Source: an uncultured Christensenella sp. (GTDB lineage Bacteria; Bacillota; Clostridia; Christensenellales; Borkfalkiaceae). Taken from it: a stretch of 64,000 nt of DNA. Of the stretch, positions 52,156 through 61,500 are shown in pieces; position 1 is the stretch's first letter, and each line of letters begins with the position of its first letter. The notes below the pieces were generated by a model. The model searched no databases and was not told the origin of the DNA. It was given only the letters and a program-made list of their open reading frames with translations. The stretch covers positions 416,067-480,066 of the forward strand of contig CAJTOY010000001.1 in NCBI GenBank assembly GCA_910578195.1, read 5' to 3'. Both the position numbers and the translations under genes were made by a program.

Positions 52156-53688
52156 CTACTTAAAATAAATGATTTGTTCGTCGTCGGCGGCAAGGATACG
52201 CTTCATTGCAAGCTTGTTGCGCACTTTCGACAGCATTACCGCCTTGAAGCCTAAAATCTGTATCATAATCAAAGGGGTCATTGCGACCATTGCAACCACG
52301 CCGAAGGCGTTGTTTAAAATCGCGTCGGTGTCGCCCCCGAGTGCGACGCATGCGCCTATCACGAGCGGGAGAATAAAGCTCGACGTCAGCGGGCCGCTCG
52401 CAACGCCGCCCGAATCGAACGCTATCGCCGTGTAAATCTTCGGCACGAAGAACGAAAGCCCCAACGATATCAGATAGCCGGGTATAAGATAATACAAAAT
52501 CGAGAAACCGAAAATCGTCCTCAGCATAGAAAGCCCGATTGAAATTCCGACCGCTATCGAAAGCGCAATCAGCATTTCGAGCTTTTTGACGCCGCCGCCC
52601 GTTATTTCCTCTACCTGCTTGTTGAGAACGTGCACGGCGGGTTCGGCGAGGACGACAACCATACCGAGCACAAGCCCGAACACGACCAGCACGGGCTGGC
52701 TGAATTCTGCGATTTTCATTCCGAGTTTGAAGCCTATCGGCATAAACCCGACCTCGACCGCGACAAGGAAAATTACAAGCCCCAAAAAGGTGTAAGCTAT
52801 GCCTATTCCTATCTGGATTAATTTCTGTTTGGGAAGCTTCAAGATTATAAACTGCAATATGAAGAAAAACGCAACTACAAGCCCGAGCGCGATTGCAACG
52901 TCCTTTAATTTGTTTAGCACTATCCGTCCGAATTCGCCGAGACTTTCCGAAACCGTGACGTATTCGTCAAGCCCGCTCATCGAGCTTGTGTCGCCGTTCG
53001 AAAACAGCATAAGCATCATGACCGCTATCATGGGACCTATCGAGCAAAGCGCGATAAGTCCGAAGGAGTTTTCGTTGGCGTTGCGCCCGCCTATCGTCGT
53101 GGATATACCAACGCCGAGCGCCATGATAAACGGAACGGTTATCGGACCGGTGGTCACGCCGCCCGAGTCGAACGATAAAGGTATAAAAGAAATTTTGCCG
53201 TTTTCTATCAGTATCGCGCAGACCGCGAAAAGCATCAGATAGAAAAACATCAAAAGCATCGATAAATTCAAGTGAAAGACGATTTTCGCAACCGCCACCA
53301 CCAGAAACAAACCCACGCCTATGCCGACGGTGATTACAAGCAGCATTTTGGGGCTAATTACGCTTTCGACCTGCCCCGCAAGCACGGACAAATCGGGCTC
53401 GGCAATGGTTATCAGAACGCCCATAACAAAGCATACCGAAAGCAGAATTGCAAGCTTTTTCGACTTGGTAAGACCCGAGCCCACATAGCTGCCCATGGGC
53501 GTCATTGCCAAATCCGCGCCGAGGTTGAAAAGCCCTATACCCAGCACCAGAAACAAAGCGGAAACTGCGAAAACGACCATTTCCTGCACCGTAAAGCCCA
53601 TAAAAGGCAACAGTATAAGCACTATTGCCGTGACGGGTAAAACGGATATTAACGATTCTTTTAATTTGGCAAACAATATTTTTCGCAT
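52156..53688 (-). CDS. DUF1538 membrane protein with internal duplication
   Basis: 510 residues, about 12-14 membrane segments in two homologous halves. Each half has an AEP...L..QVE motif (about residues 98 and 349) and a FDSGGV.(T/S)GP motif (about 173 and 420). The polar FDSGG repeats within membrane regions look like a substrate or ion path, as in inverted-repeat transporters. Proteins of this domain family have no established function. The linked PII-like genes suggest nucleotide-controlled transport. The -10 box lies 8 bases before the ATG, so the mRNA is probably leaderless. Confidence 0.85.
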   Translation of the reverse strand: MRKILFAKLKESLISVLPVTAIVLILLPFMGFTVQEMVVFAVSALFLVLGIGLFNLGADLAMTPMGSYVGSGLTKSKKLAILLSVCFVMGVLITIAEPDLSVLAGQVESVISPKMLLVITVGIGVGLFLVVAVAKIVFHLNLSMLLMFFYLMLFAVCAILIENGKISFIPLSFDSGGVTTGPITVPFIMALGVGISTTIGGRNANENSFGLIALCSIGPMIAVMMLMLFSNGDTSSMSGLDEYVTVSESLGEFGRIVLNKLKDVAIALGLVVAFFFILQFIILKLPKQKLIQIGIGIAYTFLGLVIFLVAVEVGFMPIGFKLGMKIAEFSQPVLVVFGLVLGMVVVLAEPAVHVLNKQVEEITGGGVKKLEMLIALSIAVGISIGLSMLRTIFGFSILYYLIPGYLISLGLSFFVPKIYTAIAFDSGGVASGPLTSSFILPLVIGACVALGGDTDAILNNAFGVVAMVAMTPLIMIQILGFKAVMLSKVRNKLAMKRILAADDEQIIYFK

Positions 53689-53696
53689 ATATTTAT

Positions 53697-53725
53697 ATCA
53701 TATCATATGAAAATTGATTTTTCAA
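53697..53725 (-). promoter_or_regulatory. Promoter giving a leaderless DUF1538/PII transcript
   Basis: TTGAAA (53720-53725), 17 bases, TATGAT (53697-53702) on the minus strand, 8 bases before the ATG at 53688. No purine-rich ribosome site is present. Confidence 0.65.
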
Positions 53726-53733
53726 AATAATTT

Positions 53734-55212
53734 TCAAGCCCTGAAAAGAAAATATTTATTTAAATGTATATTTGTCAGCATTTCCGCCGCCGAGGAGGTT
53801 ATTTCGGTTTCCGACACCTCGGCGATTTTAACCCCGCCCGCATTGTAGAACGCCCAGCCCTCGGGAACGGCAAACTCAACTTCTTTGAGATTTTCACAGC
53901 CGTCGAAGGCGTATTGACCGATTTCGGTCACGCTTGCGGGTATGAATATTTTCTCCAACCCGATCAAGCCGCGGAACGCTTCGCTTATAATCGCTGTCAC
54001 GGGCTTGCCCCTATAAGTTTCTGGAATTATAATTTCGGGTACGCCGTTTTCTATACCGAGCACGGCGTAGGAATTTCCGTCCGACAACAGCCCGAAAACA
54101 AGCCCTTTCGTCGCGGCTGCGTCCAGCCCGCAATATATGCAGATGTCGTCGGCGAAATTATGCCCGTGCGCGGACACAACCTCGGTTTCGAGCACTTTTT
54201 CGCAGACCGTGCACTCGGTATGCTTTGCCCCGTCGCTTTCGCAATCCTCTTCAACGTCGGTAATCCACCCGCCCGCAACGTGACCCGCGGCGGGAATTAT
54301 TTCGCTTTCTATGCGGATTTTACAAAAAGCGCACTCTCTGAACTTTAACCCGTCTTTCTCGCAAGAGGGTTGAATTTCAGTTATCCACTCGCTCAAAGCG
54401 TGCGGCAGCTTCTCGACCGTCCGCGTTTCGGTATGTGTTTCGTCGTTTTTGCAGACGCGCGTTTCAAGCCCTTCCTGCGTGCACATCGGCTCGGTCACAG
54501 TCGTCCATTCGGAAAAGTTGTGACCCATCGCGGGAATTGTCTCACTATCCGAACGCAAGCCGCAAACGCTACACTCTCTATACTTTAAGCCGTCCGTCTC
54601 GCACGTTTCCTGTGTTATAAAATCTTTTATAACGTGATTGATTTTCTCTGTCGTGCGGGTTTCCGTATGGCTTTCGTCGTGCGCGCAGACCCGCCTTTCC
54701 TCGCCGTGCTCGGTGCAAGTGGCGCTTTTCACTTCTTCCCATTCGCCGAACGCGTGACCGAGCGGCGGTATTTCTACAAACGTGCTGTAATTACAGCGCG
54801 TACAATATTCATATTCCGCGTGCCCCGCTTCCGTGCAGGTTGCGTTTTCTGCCACGACATTTTCCAAGGCGTGGTTCAGCGCGGGTATTGTTATCTTTTC
54901 GGTACCCTCGCCGCAACGCCTGCACTGTCTGTATGCTTCGTGTCCTTCTTCGGTGCATGTTGCGGGCTTTTCTTCGTATTCGATATAATCGTGACCGAGC
55001 GAAGCCATAACCCCCGTCTGTTTTTCGCCGCACGAACAATAGCGTTCGCGTTCGCCGTCCTCGGTACAAGTTCTGTTTTTCGTAATAACCCATTCATCGT
55101 ACATATGGCGATGAACGGGTTCGTGTAAGACAAAATATTCACAGCCCGCAAAGAGGGCGGCACAAAATACGGTACAAAATACTATCAAAAATATTAACGG
55201 AAGTTTTTTCAT
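53734..55212 (-). CDS. Cys/His-repeat lipoprotein with BspA-like leucine-rich segment
   Basis: 492 residues. Lipobox FAGC, then about seven repeats of 45-50 residues, each with a CTE.G pair, a CxxC or CxxD pair and a GH.F/Y..W motif (for example RECSVCGLRSD, GHNFSEWTTV). Four Cys per repeat could bind zinc. The last 110 residues carry a BspA-type LRR (ISEAFRGLIGLEKIFIPASVTEIGQYAF). It is probably a surface adhesion or spacer protein. It overlaps the AraC-type regulator gene by 4 bases. Confidence 0.82.
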   Translation of the reverse strand: MKKLPLIFLIVFCTVFCAALFAGCEYFVLHEPVHRHMYDEWVITKNRTCTEDGERERYCSCGEKQTGVMASLGHDYIEYEEKPATCTEEGHEAYRQCRRCGEGTEKITIPALNHALENVVAENATCTEAGHAEYEYCTRCNYSTFVEIPPLGHAFGEWEEVKSATCTEHGEERRVCAHDESHTETRTTEKINHVIKDFITQETCETDGLKYRECSVCGLRSDSETIPAMGHNFSEWTTVTEPMCTQEGLETRVCKNDETHTETRTVEKLPHALSEWITEIQPSCEKDGLKFRECAFCKIRIESEIIPAAGHVAGGWITDVEEDCESDGAKHTECTVCEKVLETEVVSAHGHNFADDICIYCGLDAAATKGLVFGLLSDGNSYAVLGIENGVPEIIIPETYRGKPVTAIISEAFRGLIGLEKIFIPASVTEIGQYAFDGCENLKEVEFAVPEGWAFYNAGGVKIAEVSETEITSSAAEMLTNIHLNKYFLFRA

Positions 55213-55943
55213 TCGTGTTTATAATTTTTGCGATATTGTAAGGGTGTGATTTTATATTTTTTCTTGAATTTTTGCTGGAAATGGCTTTGCGACGCGAACT
55301 TGAACAGCGAGGAAATTTCCGCTATGCTTTTATCCGAAAATCTCAGCATCGCCGCCGCGGCTTTCAGCCGCTCGTCCTGAATAAAGGTTTTTATGCTCAC
55401 GCCGTAAACCTGCTTGAATTTTCTGCTCAGATACGACGGGTTGTAGCCGCAGTGCTCGGCTACGTCGGGAAGGGTGATTGCCGATTTTAAGTTGGAGGCG
55501 ATATAGTCGGTACAGTTCGACAGCTCGTCATAGCGGTCGGCGCCGTTATCGGTTTCCCCGCCGAAACGGTTGCAAAAATCGCGGAACGCCGTGACGAACA
55601 AATGATATACGTCGTCGCCGTCCGAACAGTTTTCGACAAGGCGCATATACATATTTTCAAGCATAATCACCGCCGAACTCTTGTTTCTGCTCATGACCGT
55701 GGCGCGCATATAGCCTAAAATGACTATGAACCCGTTCTTCTGTCTGCGAAGGCTGTCGGTGACGGACACGGCGAAACAACTATGGCTGTATTCGCCTGTA
55801 TACCACTCTTTTGCGAGCTCCTCGTCTTTGAGTAAAACCGCACCGCACAGCTTTTCGAAGTCGCACAGTCTGTAAACCGTTTCGTCGTTGCTCATAACTG
55901 CGCCGTACAGTTTTTCTATTTCTTCTTTTTTACCGTCGGACAT
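55209..55943 (-). CDS. AraC-family transcription regulator
   Basis: 244 residues. The C-terminal 100 residues form a double helix-turn-helix of the AraC/XylS type (ITLPDVAEHCGYNPSYLSRKF, SIAEISSLFKFASQSHFQQKF). The N-terminal 130 residues are not a recognised sensor. Overlap with the downstream lipoprotein gene suggests that it controls the surface protein or other carbohydrate genes. AAAAGG precedes the ATG. Confidence 0.9.
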   Translation of the reverse strand: MSDGKKEEIEKLYGAVMSNDETVYRLCDFEKLCGAVLLKDEELAKEWYTGEYSHSCFAVSVTDSLRRQKNGFIVILGYMRATVMSRNKSSAVIMLENMYMRLVENCSDGDDVYHLFVTAFRDFCNRFGGETDNGADRYDELSNCTDYIASNLKSAITLPDVAEHCGYNPSYLSRKFKQVYGVSIKTFIQDERLKAAAAMLRFSDKSIAEISSLFKFASQSHFQQKFKKKYKITPLQYRKNYKHE

Positions 55944-55960
55944 TTTTTCCTTTTAAAATA

Positions 55961-55984
55961 GGGCAAAGCGGTGTTGCTTTGCCC
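55961..55984 (-). terminator. Hairpin between the Cys-cluster gene and the AraC gene
   Basis: GGGCAAAGC/GCTTTGCCC, 9-bp stem with a 6-base loop, followed by TATTTT on the minus strand. A weak terminator or attenuator before the regulator gene. Confidence 0.6.
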
Positions 55985-55997
55985 TTACAATGTTAAT

Positions 55998-56429
55998 TTA
56001 TATCTTTCTTCTTGCAACTGCTATTCTGATTTTACGTTTGACAGGCGCCTCCGCGCGAACCTCGGCGGGTTTTACCTCCGTCGGGAGCGGCTCGGGTTTC
56101 ACTTCCGCGGCGACGATGACTTCGGGCTCGGCAGCAGCCGCAACTTCCTCTTGTACTTCTTCCACGGCTTCGACGGGCCTCGCGTCGATTTCGATATCCA
56201 TACCGCCCGCTTTCAGCATATTTATGTACGCAACCGCGCACGGGTAAATGCTTGTCTTTTTACAGCCGCGGCAGAAAGGCGCGTACATTCCGCAGAGGTC
56301 AAAGCCGCTTAAAAGACTGTTTTTATATTTGTCTGCGTCGATTACAAGCTGCAATCTTTGCAGATTTTCCTTTGTAAGCTTCTTCGGCATTGTATTTAAA
56401 AGCTGTAAAGGCGAATTGCTGTCCCACAT
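55998..56429 (-). CDS. Protein of unknown function with a cysteine cluster and acidic Ala/Val/Pro tail
   Basis: 143 residues. The N-terminal half has DLCGMYAPFCRGCKK and IYPCAVAY, four Cys in a pattern that could hold zinc or an iron-sulphur cluster. The second half is a low-complexity AEPEV/KPEPL stretch ending in a basic tail (RKIRIAVARRKI). No signal peptide. No family recognised. A GGGAG site lies before the ATG; a second ATG 13 codons in is possible. Confidence 0.6.
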   Translation of the reverse strand: MWDSNSPLQLLNTMPKKLTKENLQRLQLVIDADKYKNSLLSGFDLCGMYAPFCRGCKKTSIYPCAVAYINMLKAGGMDIEIDARPVEAVEEVQEEVAAAAEPEVIVAAEVKPEPLPTEVKPAEVRAEAPVKRKIRIAVARRKI

Positions 56430-56495
56430 AACGTTTTACTCCCGTATGATTTATTTGATTATACAATATGAAATGCAAAATTTCAAGTATTATCG

Positions 56496-57419
56496 TTATA
56501 TTTTTTGAACTGTCAGCGAGGAAAGTATTTCCTCGTACTTGTCTTTGCTGAACGAAATGCTGTCGGGCAAGGTGACCGAAGCCGTTCCGCCCGCGACGCC
56601 GCAACGGAGCACTTCCTCCAACGAGCCGCCCTTAATCAGCGCGTTCGACGCCGCCGCGACCATACCGTCGCCCGCGCCTATCGTGGAATTCATAGCCACG
56701 TTTACGCTTTTGCAATAAAAGCTTTTGCTTCCGTCGGTTATCACCGCGCCGTGCTTGCCGAGCGATAAAAGCACACGTTCCGCGCCTTTGTCTAAAATTT
56801 TGCGGCATGCAATAAGCATTTCCTCTTTCGATTTAATTTCGGTTTTTAAGGTTTTTTCAAGCTCGGACAAATTCGGCTTGACGAGGTTTACTCCGCACTT
56901 TAACGCGTGTTCGAGCCTCTCGCCGTCCGTATCCGCGATTTTAAACGCAGTTTTCGGCGCGGCGCTTAATGCCTTGTAATAAAAATCTATTTCCGTACCC
57001 TTCGCAAGCCCGCCGGAAATTATTATGCCCTCGCATGTTTTGGAGATATTTGCAATAAGATTCAAAAGCTCGTCTTGCTTTTCAAGGCTCACCTCCGGGC
57101 TGGATTCGTCTACTTCGGTGAGCATCGAGCGGTGGTCGATAAACTGGTATTTTTCACGGACTCTGCCCTTGTTCCAGACGAATTTATAGGGCACTCCCTC
57201 GCGGTGAAGCTCGTGCTCGAACATGTTGCCGTTTTGTTCGTACATGAAGCCCGTCGCGAATACGTCTGCTTTCAGCCGCGCAAGACCGGTTGCCACGTTC
57301 AGCGCTTTGCCGGTGTAAAAAATTCTTTTGCTTTTTATCTTGTTGGACATTCCCACCCTTAAATAATCGATTTCCATATTGACTTCGATACAAGGGTTCG
57401 GGCAAACGGTTAATATCAT
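56496..57419 (-). CDS. PfkB-family sugar-phosphate kinase (FruK/LacC-like, divergent)
   Basis: 307 residues. The N terminus (VCPNPCIEVNMEI) and the GK.LNVATGLARL motif place it with 1-phosphofructokinase and tagatose-6-phosphate kinase. The catalytic Asp is in TIGAGDGM. The usual GGKGIN motif reads YTGKALN, so substrate use may differ. No PTS is encoded here, so fructose-1-phosphate is not an evident substrate. It follows pfkA, separated by a terminator-like hairpin. AAGGA precedes the ATG. Confidence 0.85.
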   Translation of the reverse strand: MILTVCPNPCIEVNMEIDYLRVGMSNKIKSKRIFYTGKALNVATGLARLKADVFATGFMYEQNGNMFEHELHREGVPYKFVWNKGRVREKYQFIDHRSMLTEVDESSPEVSLEKQDELLNLIANISKTCEGIIISGGLAKGTEIDFYYKALSAAPKTAFKIADTDGERLEHALKCGVNLVKPNLSELEKTLKTEIKSKEEMLIACRKILDKGAERVLLSLGKHGAVITDGSKSFYCKSVNVAMNSTIGAGDGMVAAASNALIKGGSLEEVLRCGVAGGTASVTLPDSISFSKDKYEEILSSLTVQKI

Positions 57420-57443
57420 TTATTCAATTCCTTAAAATTATTA

Positions 57444-57468
57444 AAAGCCGCAAACGGTGCGGCTTTAC
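57444..57468 (-). terminator. Terminator after pfkA
   Basis: AAGCCGC/GCGGCTT stem and TTTTAATAATTT tail on the minus strand, between pfkA and the PfkB kinase gene. Confidence 0.7.
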
Positions 57469-57475
57469 GGAATAC

Positions 57476-58438
57476 TTACATTGAAATCATTTGAAGGGTT
57501 TCATACAGCTCGTAATTGAATTTCTTTTTCATATTTACGGCTTCTATGATGTCCATATCGATAATTTCGTTTTTGCGTATACCCACCACTCTGTTGCCGA
57601 TACCTTCGTTCAGAAGCCTTACGGCTTTGTTTCCGAACTGGGCGGCCAACATTCTGTCCGCCATGGAGGGCGAACCGCCGCGCTGGATATGACCTATAGT
57701 CGTAGGACGAACCGAATAGGTGGTTACCGATTGAAGCTGCTTTGCAAACTCTTCCGCAGTGCAAACGCCCTCGGCGACTACCACTATATTCGAGTGTTTG
57801 CCGTTCGCGCGCGAACGGTTAATCTTCATGACTATATCGTCCAAATCGAACACGACTTCGGGCACGACTATAATTTCCGCGCCGCTCGCAATTCCCGCAA
57901 AAAGCGCTATATCGCCGCAGCGTCTGCCCATTACTTCAACAACCGAAATTCTCTCGTGAGAGGTCATGGTGTCGCGAAGCTTGTTGATAACGTCGATACA
58001 GGTATTTACCGCCGTATCGAAGCCGAGCGTATAGTCCGTATATTCGAGGTCGTTATCGATAGTTCCGGGAATACCTATCGTAGGAATTCCGTACTCCTCG
58101 GAAAGGCACTTTGCGCCTCTGAACGAACCGTCGCCGCCTATAACCACAAGCCCCTCGATACCTCTCGCTTCGAGCGTTTTAACCGCCTTTCTCTGCCCCG
58201 CTTTCGTGAGCATTTCAAGGCACCTTGCAGTCCTCAGCTTCGTGCCGCCGCTTTGCACGATATTCGAAACGGTACGCATTTCCATCTGTATCATTTCATC
58301 GTCTATAAGACCCTGATACCCGCGTTCGATACCGTATACTTCCATACCGTAATAAAGCGCCGTACGGACAACCGCCCTTATGCATGCGTTCATACCGGGA
58401 GCGTCGCCGCCGCTGGTTAACAAGCCTATTCTTTTCAT
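57476..58438 (-). CDS. pfkA: ATP-dependent 6-phosphofructokinase
   Basis: 320 residues, the usual bacterial length. Motifs: LTSGGDAPGMNA (ATP), GGDGSFRGAKCL, PGTIDNDLEYTDYTLGFDTA with the catalytic Asp, and EVMGRRCGDIAL. The Gly after GGDGS supports ATP rather than pyrophosphate as donor. Main glycolytic entry for fructose-6-phosphate. GGAGG precedes the ATG, and it has its own promoter. Confidence 0.96.
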   Translation of the reverse strand: MKRIGLLTSGGDAPGMNACIRAVVRTALYYGMEVYGIERGYQGLIDDEMIQMEMRTVSNIVQSGGTKLRTARCLEMLTKAGQRKAVKTLEARGIEGLVVIGGDGSFRGAKCLSEEYGIPTIGIPGTIDNDLEYTDYTLGFDTAVNTCIDVINKLRDTMTSHERISVVEVMGRRCGDIALFAGIASGAEIIVVPEVVFDLDDIVMKINRSRANGKHSNIVVVAEGVCTAEEFAKQLQSVTTYSVRPTTIGHIQRGGSPSMADRMLAAQFGNKAVRLLNEGIGNRVVGIRKNEIIDMDIIEAVNMKKKFNYELYETLQMISM

Positions 58439-58464
58439 AAAAATTCCTCCGCTTGATTTCCGCG

Positions 58465-58496
58465 GTTCACGCTTGCCCCTCTGCCGCTATGAACCT
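58465..58496 (-). other. Hairpin in the pfkA leader
   Basis: GGTTCA/TGAACC encloses 20 bases that include CCGC/GCGG-type pairing, within a leader of about 75 bases. No terminator follows. It may only stabilise the mRNA. Confidence 0.4.
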
Positions 58497-58519
58497 ATTT
58501 TACATCATTCCCAAATTAT

Positions 58520-58547
58520 ATTATATCATATTACAAATAAAAATCAA
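58520..58547 (-). promoter_or_regulatory. Promoter of pfkA
   Basis: TTGATT (58542-58547), 16 bases, TATAAT (58520-58525) on the minus strand. Confidence 0.65.
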
Positions 58548-58564
58548 CAGTTTTTCGGAAAATT

Positions 58565-61500
58565 TTATGTTTTATCTACAAACTTAATATCTTCCGTGTC
58601 GATAAACGCCGACAATTCGGCAAGAAGCCCTCTGCAATAGTTCACGCCGTTTGGCATTTTGTAGCGTTTGCTGCCGCGGACTATCTTGCAGACCGTGTTG
58701 CCCTCGTAGCCCGAAATCATATTAACAAACTCGTCGAAGGTCTCGTCGTCGAGCTTGCCCGCGTTCAGCCAGAGTACGGGTTCGCTTTTTTTAACCTCCG
58801 CACTTTCGCTCCGAATTCCCTCCGCCTCGACGGTTTCTATCTCGTCGACAATAAGTGAAATTCCTTTCTCCGCGTCCACGTCGAGCTTACCCTTGACCTT
58901 GATTATTTTATCGTTTGCGATATCGCCTTTGCATTTTTCATACACCGCGGGGAAGCACACGCAATCCATACTGCCGTACACGTCCTCGACGTTTAAAAAC
59001 GCCATAAAGCTGCCCGTGCGTTTTGTGGTCGTGCGCCTGAACGAAGCGATTATGCCCGCCATGGATACGCGCATACCGTCGGTAATGCGGTTATAAGTCC
59101 GGTTTCCCTCTTCGTCCTCGACGTAATCGTCGAGATACGAGCAGTCGAAAGTACAGTCGGGGAAAGCGTGCATAAATTTCTCGAACGGGTGACCCGAAAC
59201 GTAAACCCCCAGAACCTGCTTCTCTTTCGAAAGCTTTTCGTTCAGCTCGTATTCGGGTATATCGGGATACGTTACTTCGAGGCTTTCCTCTTCGAGCACG
59301 TCGCCGAACAAGCTCATTTGCGCGCTGTTGCGCTGCTTGCTTATTGACTTTGCGCGGTTGCAAAGCTGTTCGTAGACCAGCGCGAGACGTGAACGGCTCA
59401 CGCCCATGTCGTCGAACGCACCCGCAAAGATAAGTCCCTCGACAAGCCGCGAATTCAAAACGTTGATACAGCGCGAAATAAAATCGGGGAAATCCTTGAA
59501 GTTTCCGTTTTTGGTTCTCTCCTCGATAATCGTATCGATTACCGCCTGACCCGCGCCTTTTAGCGCGGAAAGCCCGAAACGCACGCCGTCGTTTTCGACT
59601 GTGAAGACGGTTTTACTCTTATTTATGTCGGGCGGAAAAACTTTGTATCCTTTTTCCCTCAAATAGAGTACGTATTTGGTTATTTCGTCAATTTTGCTTA
59701 AACGGTTATTTAAAAGCGCGCAAATAAATTCCTTGCAATAGTACTTTTTCAACCACGCCGTCTGGTACGCAAGCACGGCGTAAGCAGCGGCGTGGGATTT
59801 GTTGAACGCATACGAAGCAAACCCCTCCATATCGCCGAAAATCTTGTTCGCGACGTCCGCGGCAATGCCGTTGTGCACGCAGCCCTTTATCTCGCTTCCG
59901 TTGGTATCGCTTATGCCGCCGTTGATAAATTTCTCTTTCTGCGCCATAAGGGTCTTTTTGTCCTTTTTACCCATGGCGCGCCTTACGAGGTCAGCTTCAC
60001 CGAGCGAGAAGCCCGCAAGGAACTGGAAAATCTGCATTACCTGTTCCTGATATACGGGAATACCGTAAGTGACTTCCAGAATTTGTTTTTCCGCCTCGCA
60101 GTCGTAAGCTATCGGCTCGATGCCGTGCTTGCGGTTACAGAACGAATCTATAAACTTCATGGGACCGGGGCGGTACAGCGAAACGCCCGCTATCAAGTCC
60201 TCCAAACGGTCGGGCTTCAACTGCTTCATGAAGCGCTTCATGCCGCCCGCTTCGAGCTGGAACACGCCGTCGGTGTCGCCCTCGGAAATAAGTCCGTACG
60301 CGCCCGCGTCCTCATAGCCTATCACGTTGAAATCTATTTCTCTGTTGAAATCTTCGCGAATATAGTCGATACACTTCTTGATATCTGTCAACGTCACGAG
60401 CGCGAGGAAGTCCATTTTGAGCATGCCGAGCGACTCTATTTCCTTTGCGACGAACTGCGTCGTAATGTCGTCTCCGTTTCTGGAAAGAGGAACGTTGTCC
60501 GCAATTCTCTTCTGACAGATAACTACGCCCGCGGCGTGAATACCCGTCTGGCGGGGCATGCCCTCAATTTTCAGCGCCATATCGATAACGCGGCGCAACG
60601 CGTCGTCGGTCTCGTAAATGTCGCAAAACTCGCTGTTTCTCGCTGCTTTAAGCTCGCCGAGCTTGCCCTCCAAGTCCGCCTTTTTGTCCTCGTCGGTCTC
60701 CGCGTCGAATTTGGACTGAACGCCCGCAATTCTCCGACCTAAAAGGTCGCCTATCGAGGTCTTGCCGTCCATTATCTTGGTAAGCCTGTCGGTCTCGGAA
60801 TAGGGCACGCGCATGACCCTTCCGACGTCCTTGATAGAGTTTTTTGCCGCCATTGTGCCGAACGTGACTATCTGACAAACGTTTTCAAATCCGTACTTGC
60901 GGCGGACGTATTCTATCGTTTCCTCGCGGCGGTCGGTACAGAAGTCGATATCGAAGTCGGGCATGGAAACGCGGTCGGGGTTCAAAAATCTTTCGAAAAG
61001 CAAGTCGTATTGCAGGGGCTCGACGTCGGTTATTCCTATCGAGTACGCGACAATCGAGCTTACGCCCGAGCCTCTACCGGGTCCAACGGGTATGCCCTGC
61101 TCCTTAGACCAGTTAATGAAGTCCCAGACTACGAGATAATAATCGGCATATCCCATGCCGCAGATTATGCCGAGCTCGTACTCGGCGCGGTCGAGCTCGC
61201 GCCGTGTGGGCGTGCCGTAGCGCTTTTTAAGCCCCTCCGCAGTGAGCTTTCTGAGGTATTCCACCGCCGTGCTTCCGTCGGGCGGGGTGTACGTCGGGAT
61301 AAGTGTATTGTCCTTTTCGGGGTAGCCCTTTTTATTGAGGTTGAACGCAGGCTCGGTCACCTTGTCGGCAATAACGCGGGTGTTCGAAATCGCCTTCGGA
61401 AGGTTAGGAAACAGCGCCGCCATTTCGTCGCCCGTCTTGAAATAAAATTCGTCGGTCGAGAATTTCATTCGTTTGGGGTCGTCGAGCTGCTTTTTCATCT

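Noticed and set aside
57491..58420. Open reading frame of 309 codons on the plus strand
   Set aside because: Exact antisense of pfkA, without promoter or ribosome site.
59792..60742. Open reading frame of 316 codons on the plus strand
   Set aside because: Antisense to dnaE; no family features.
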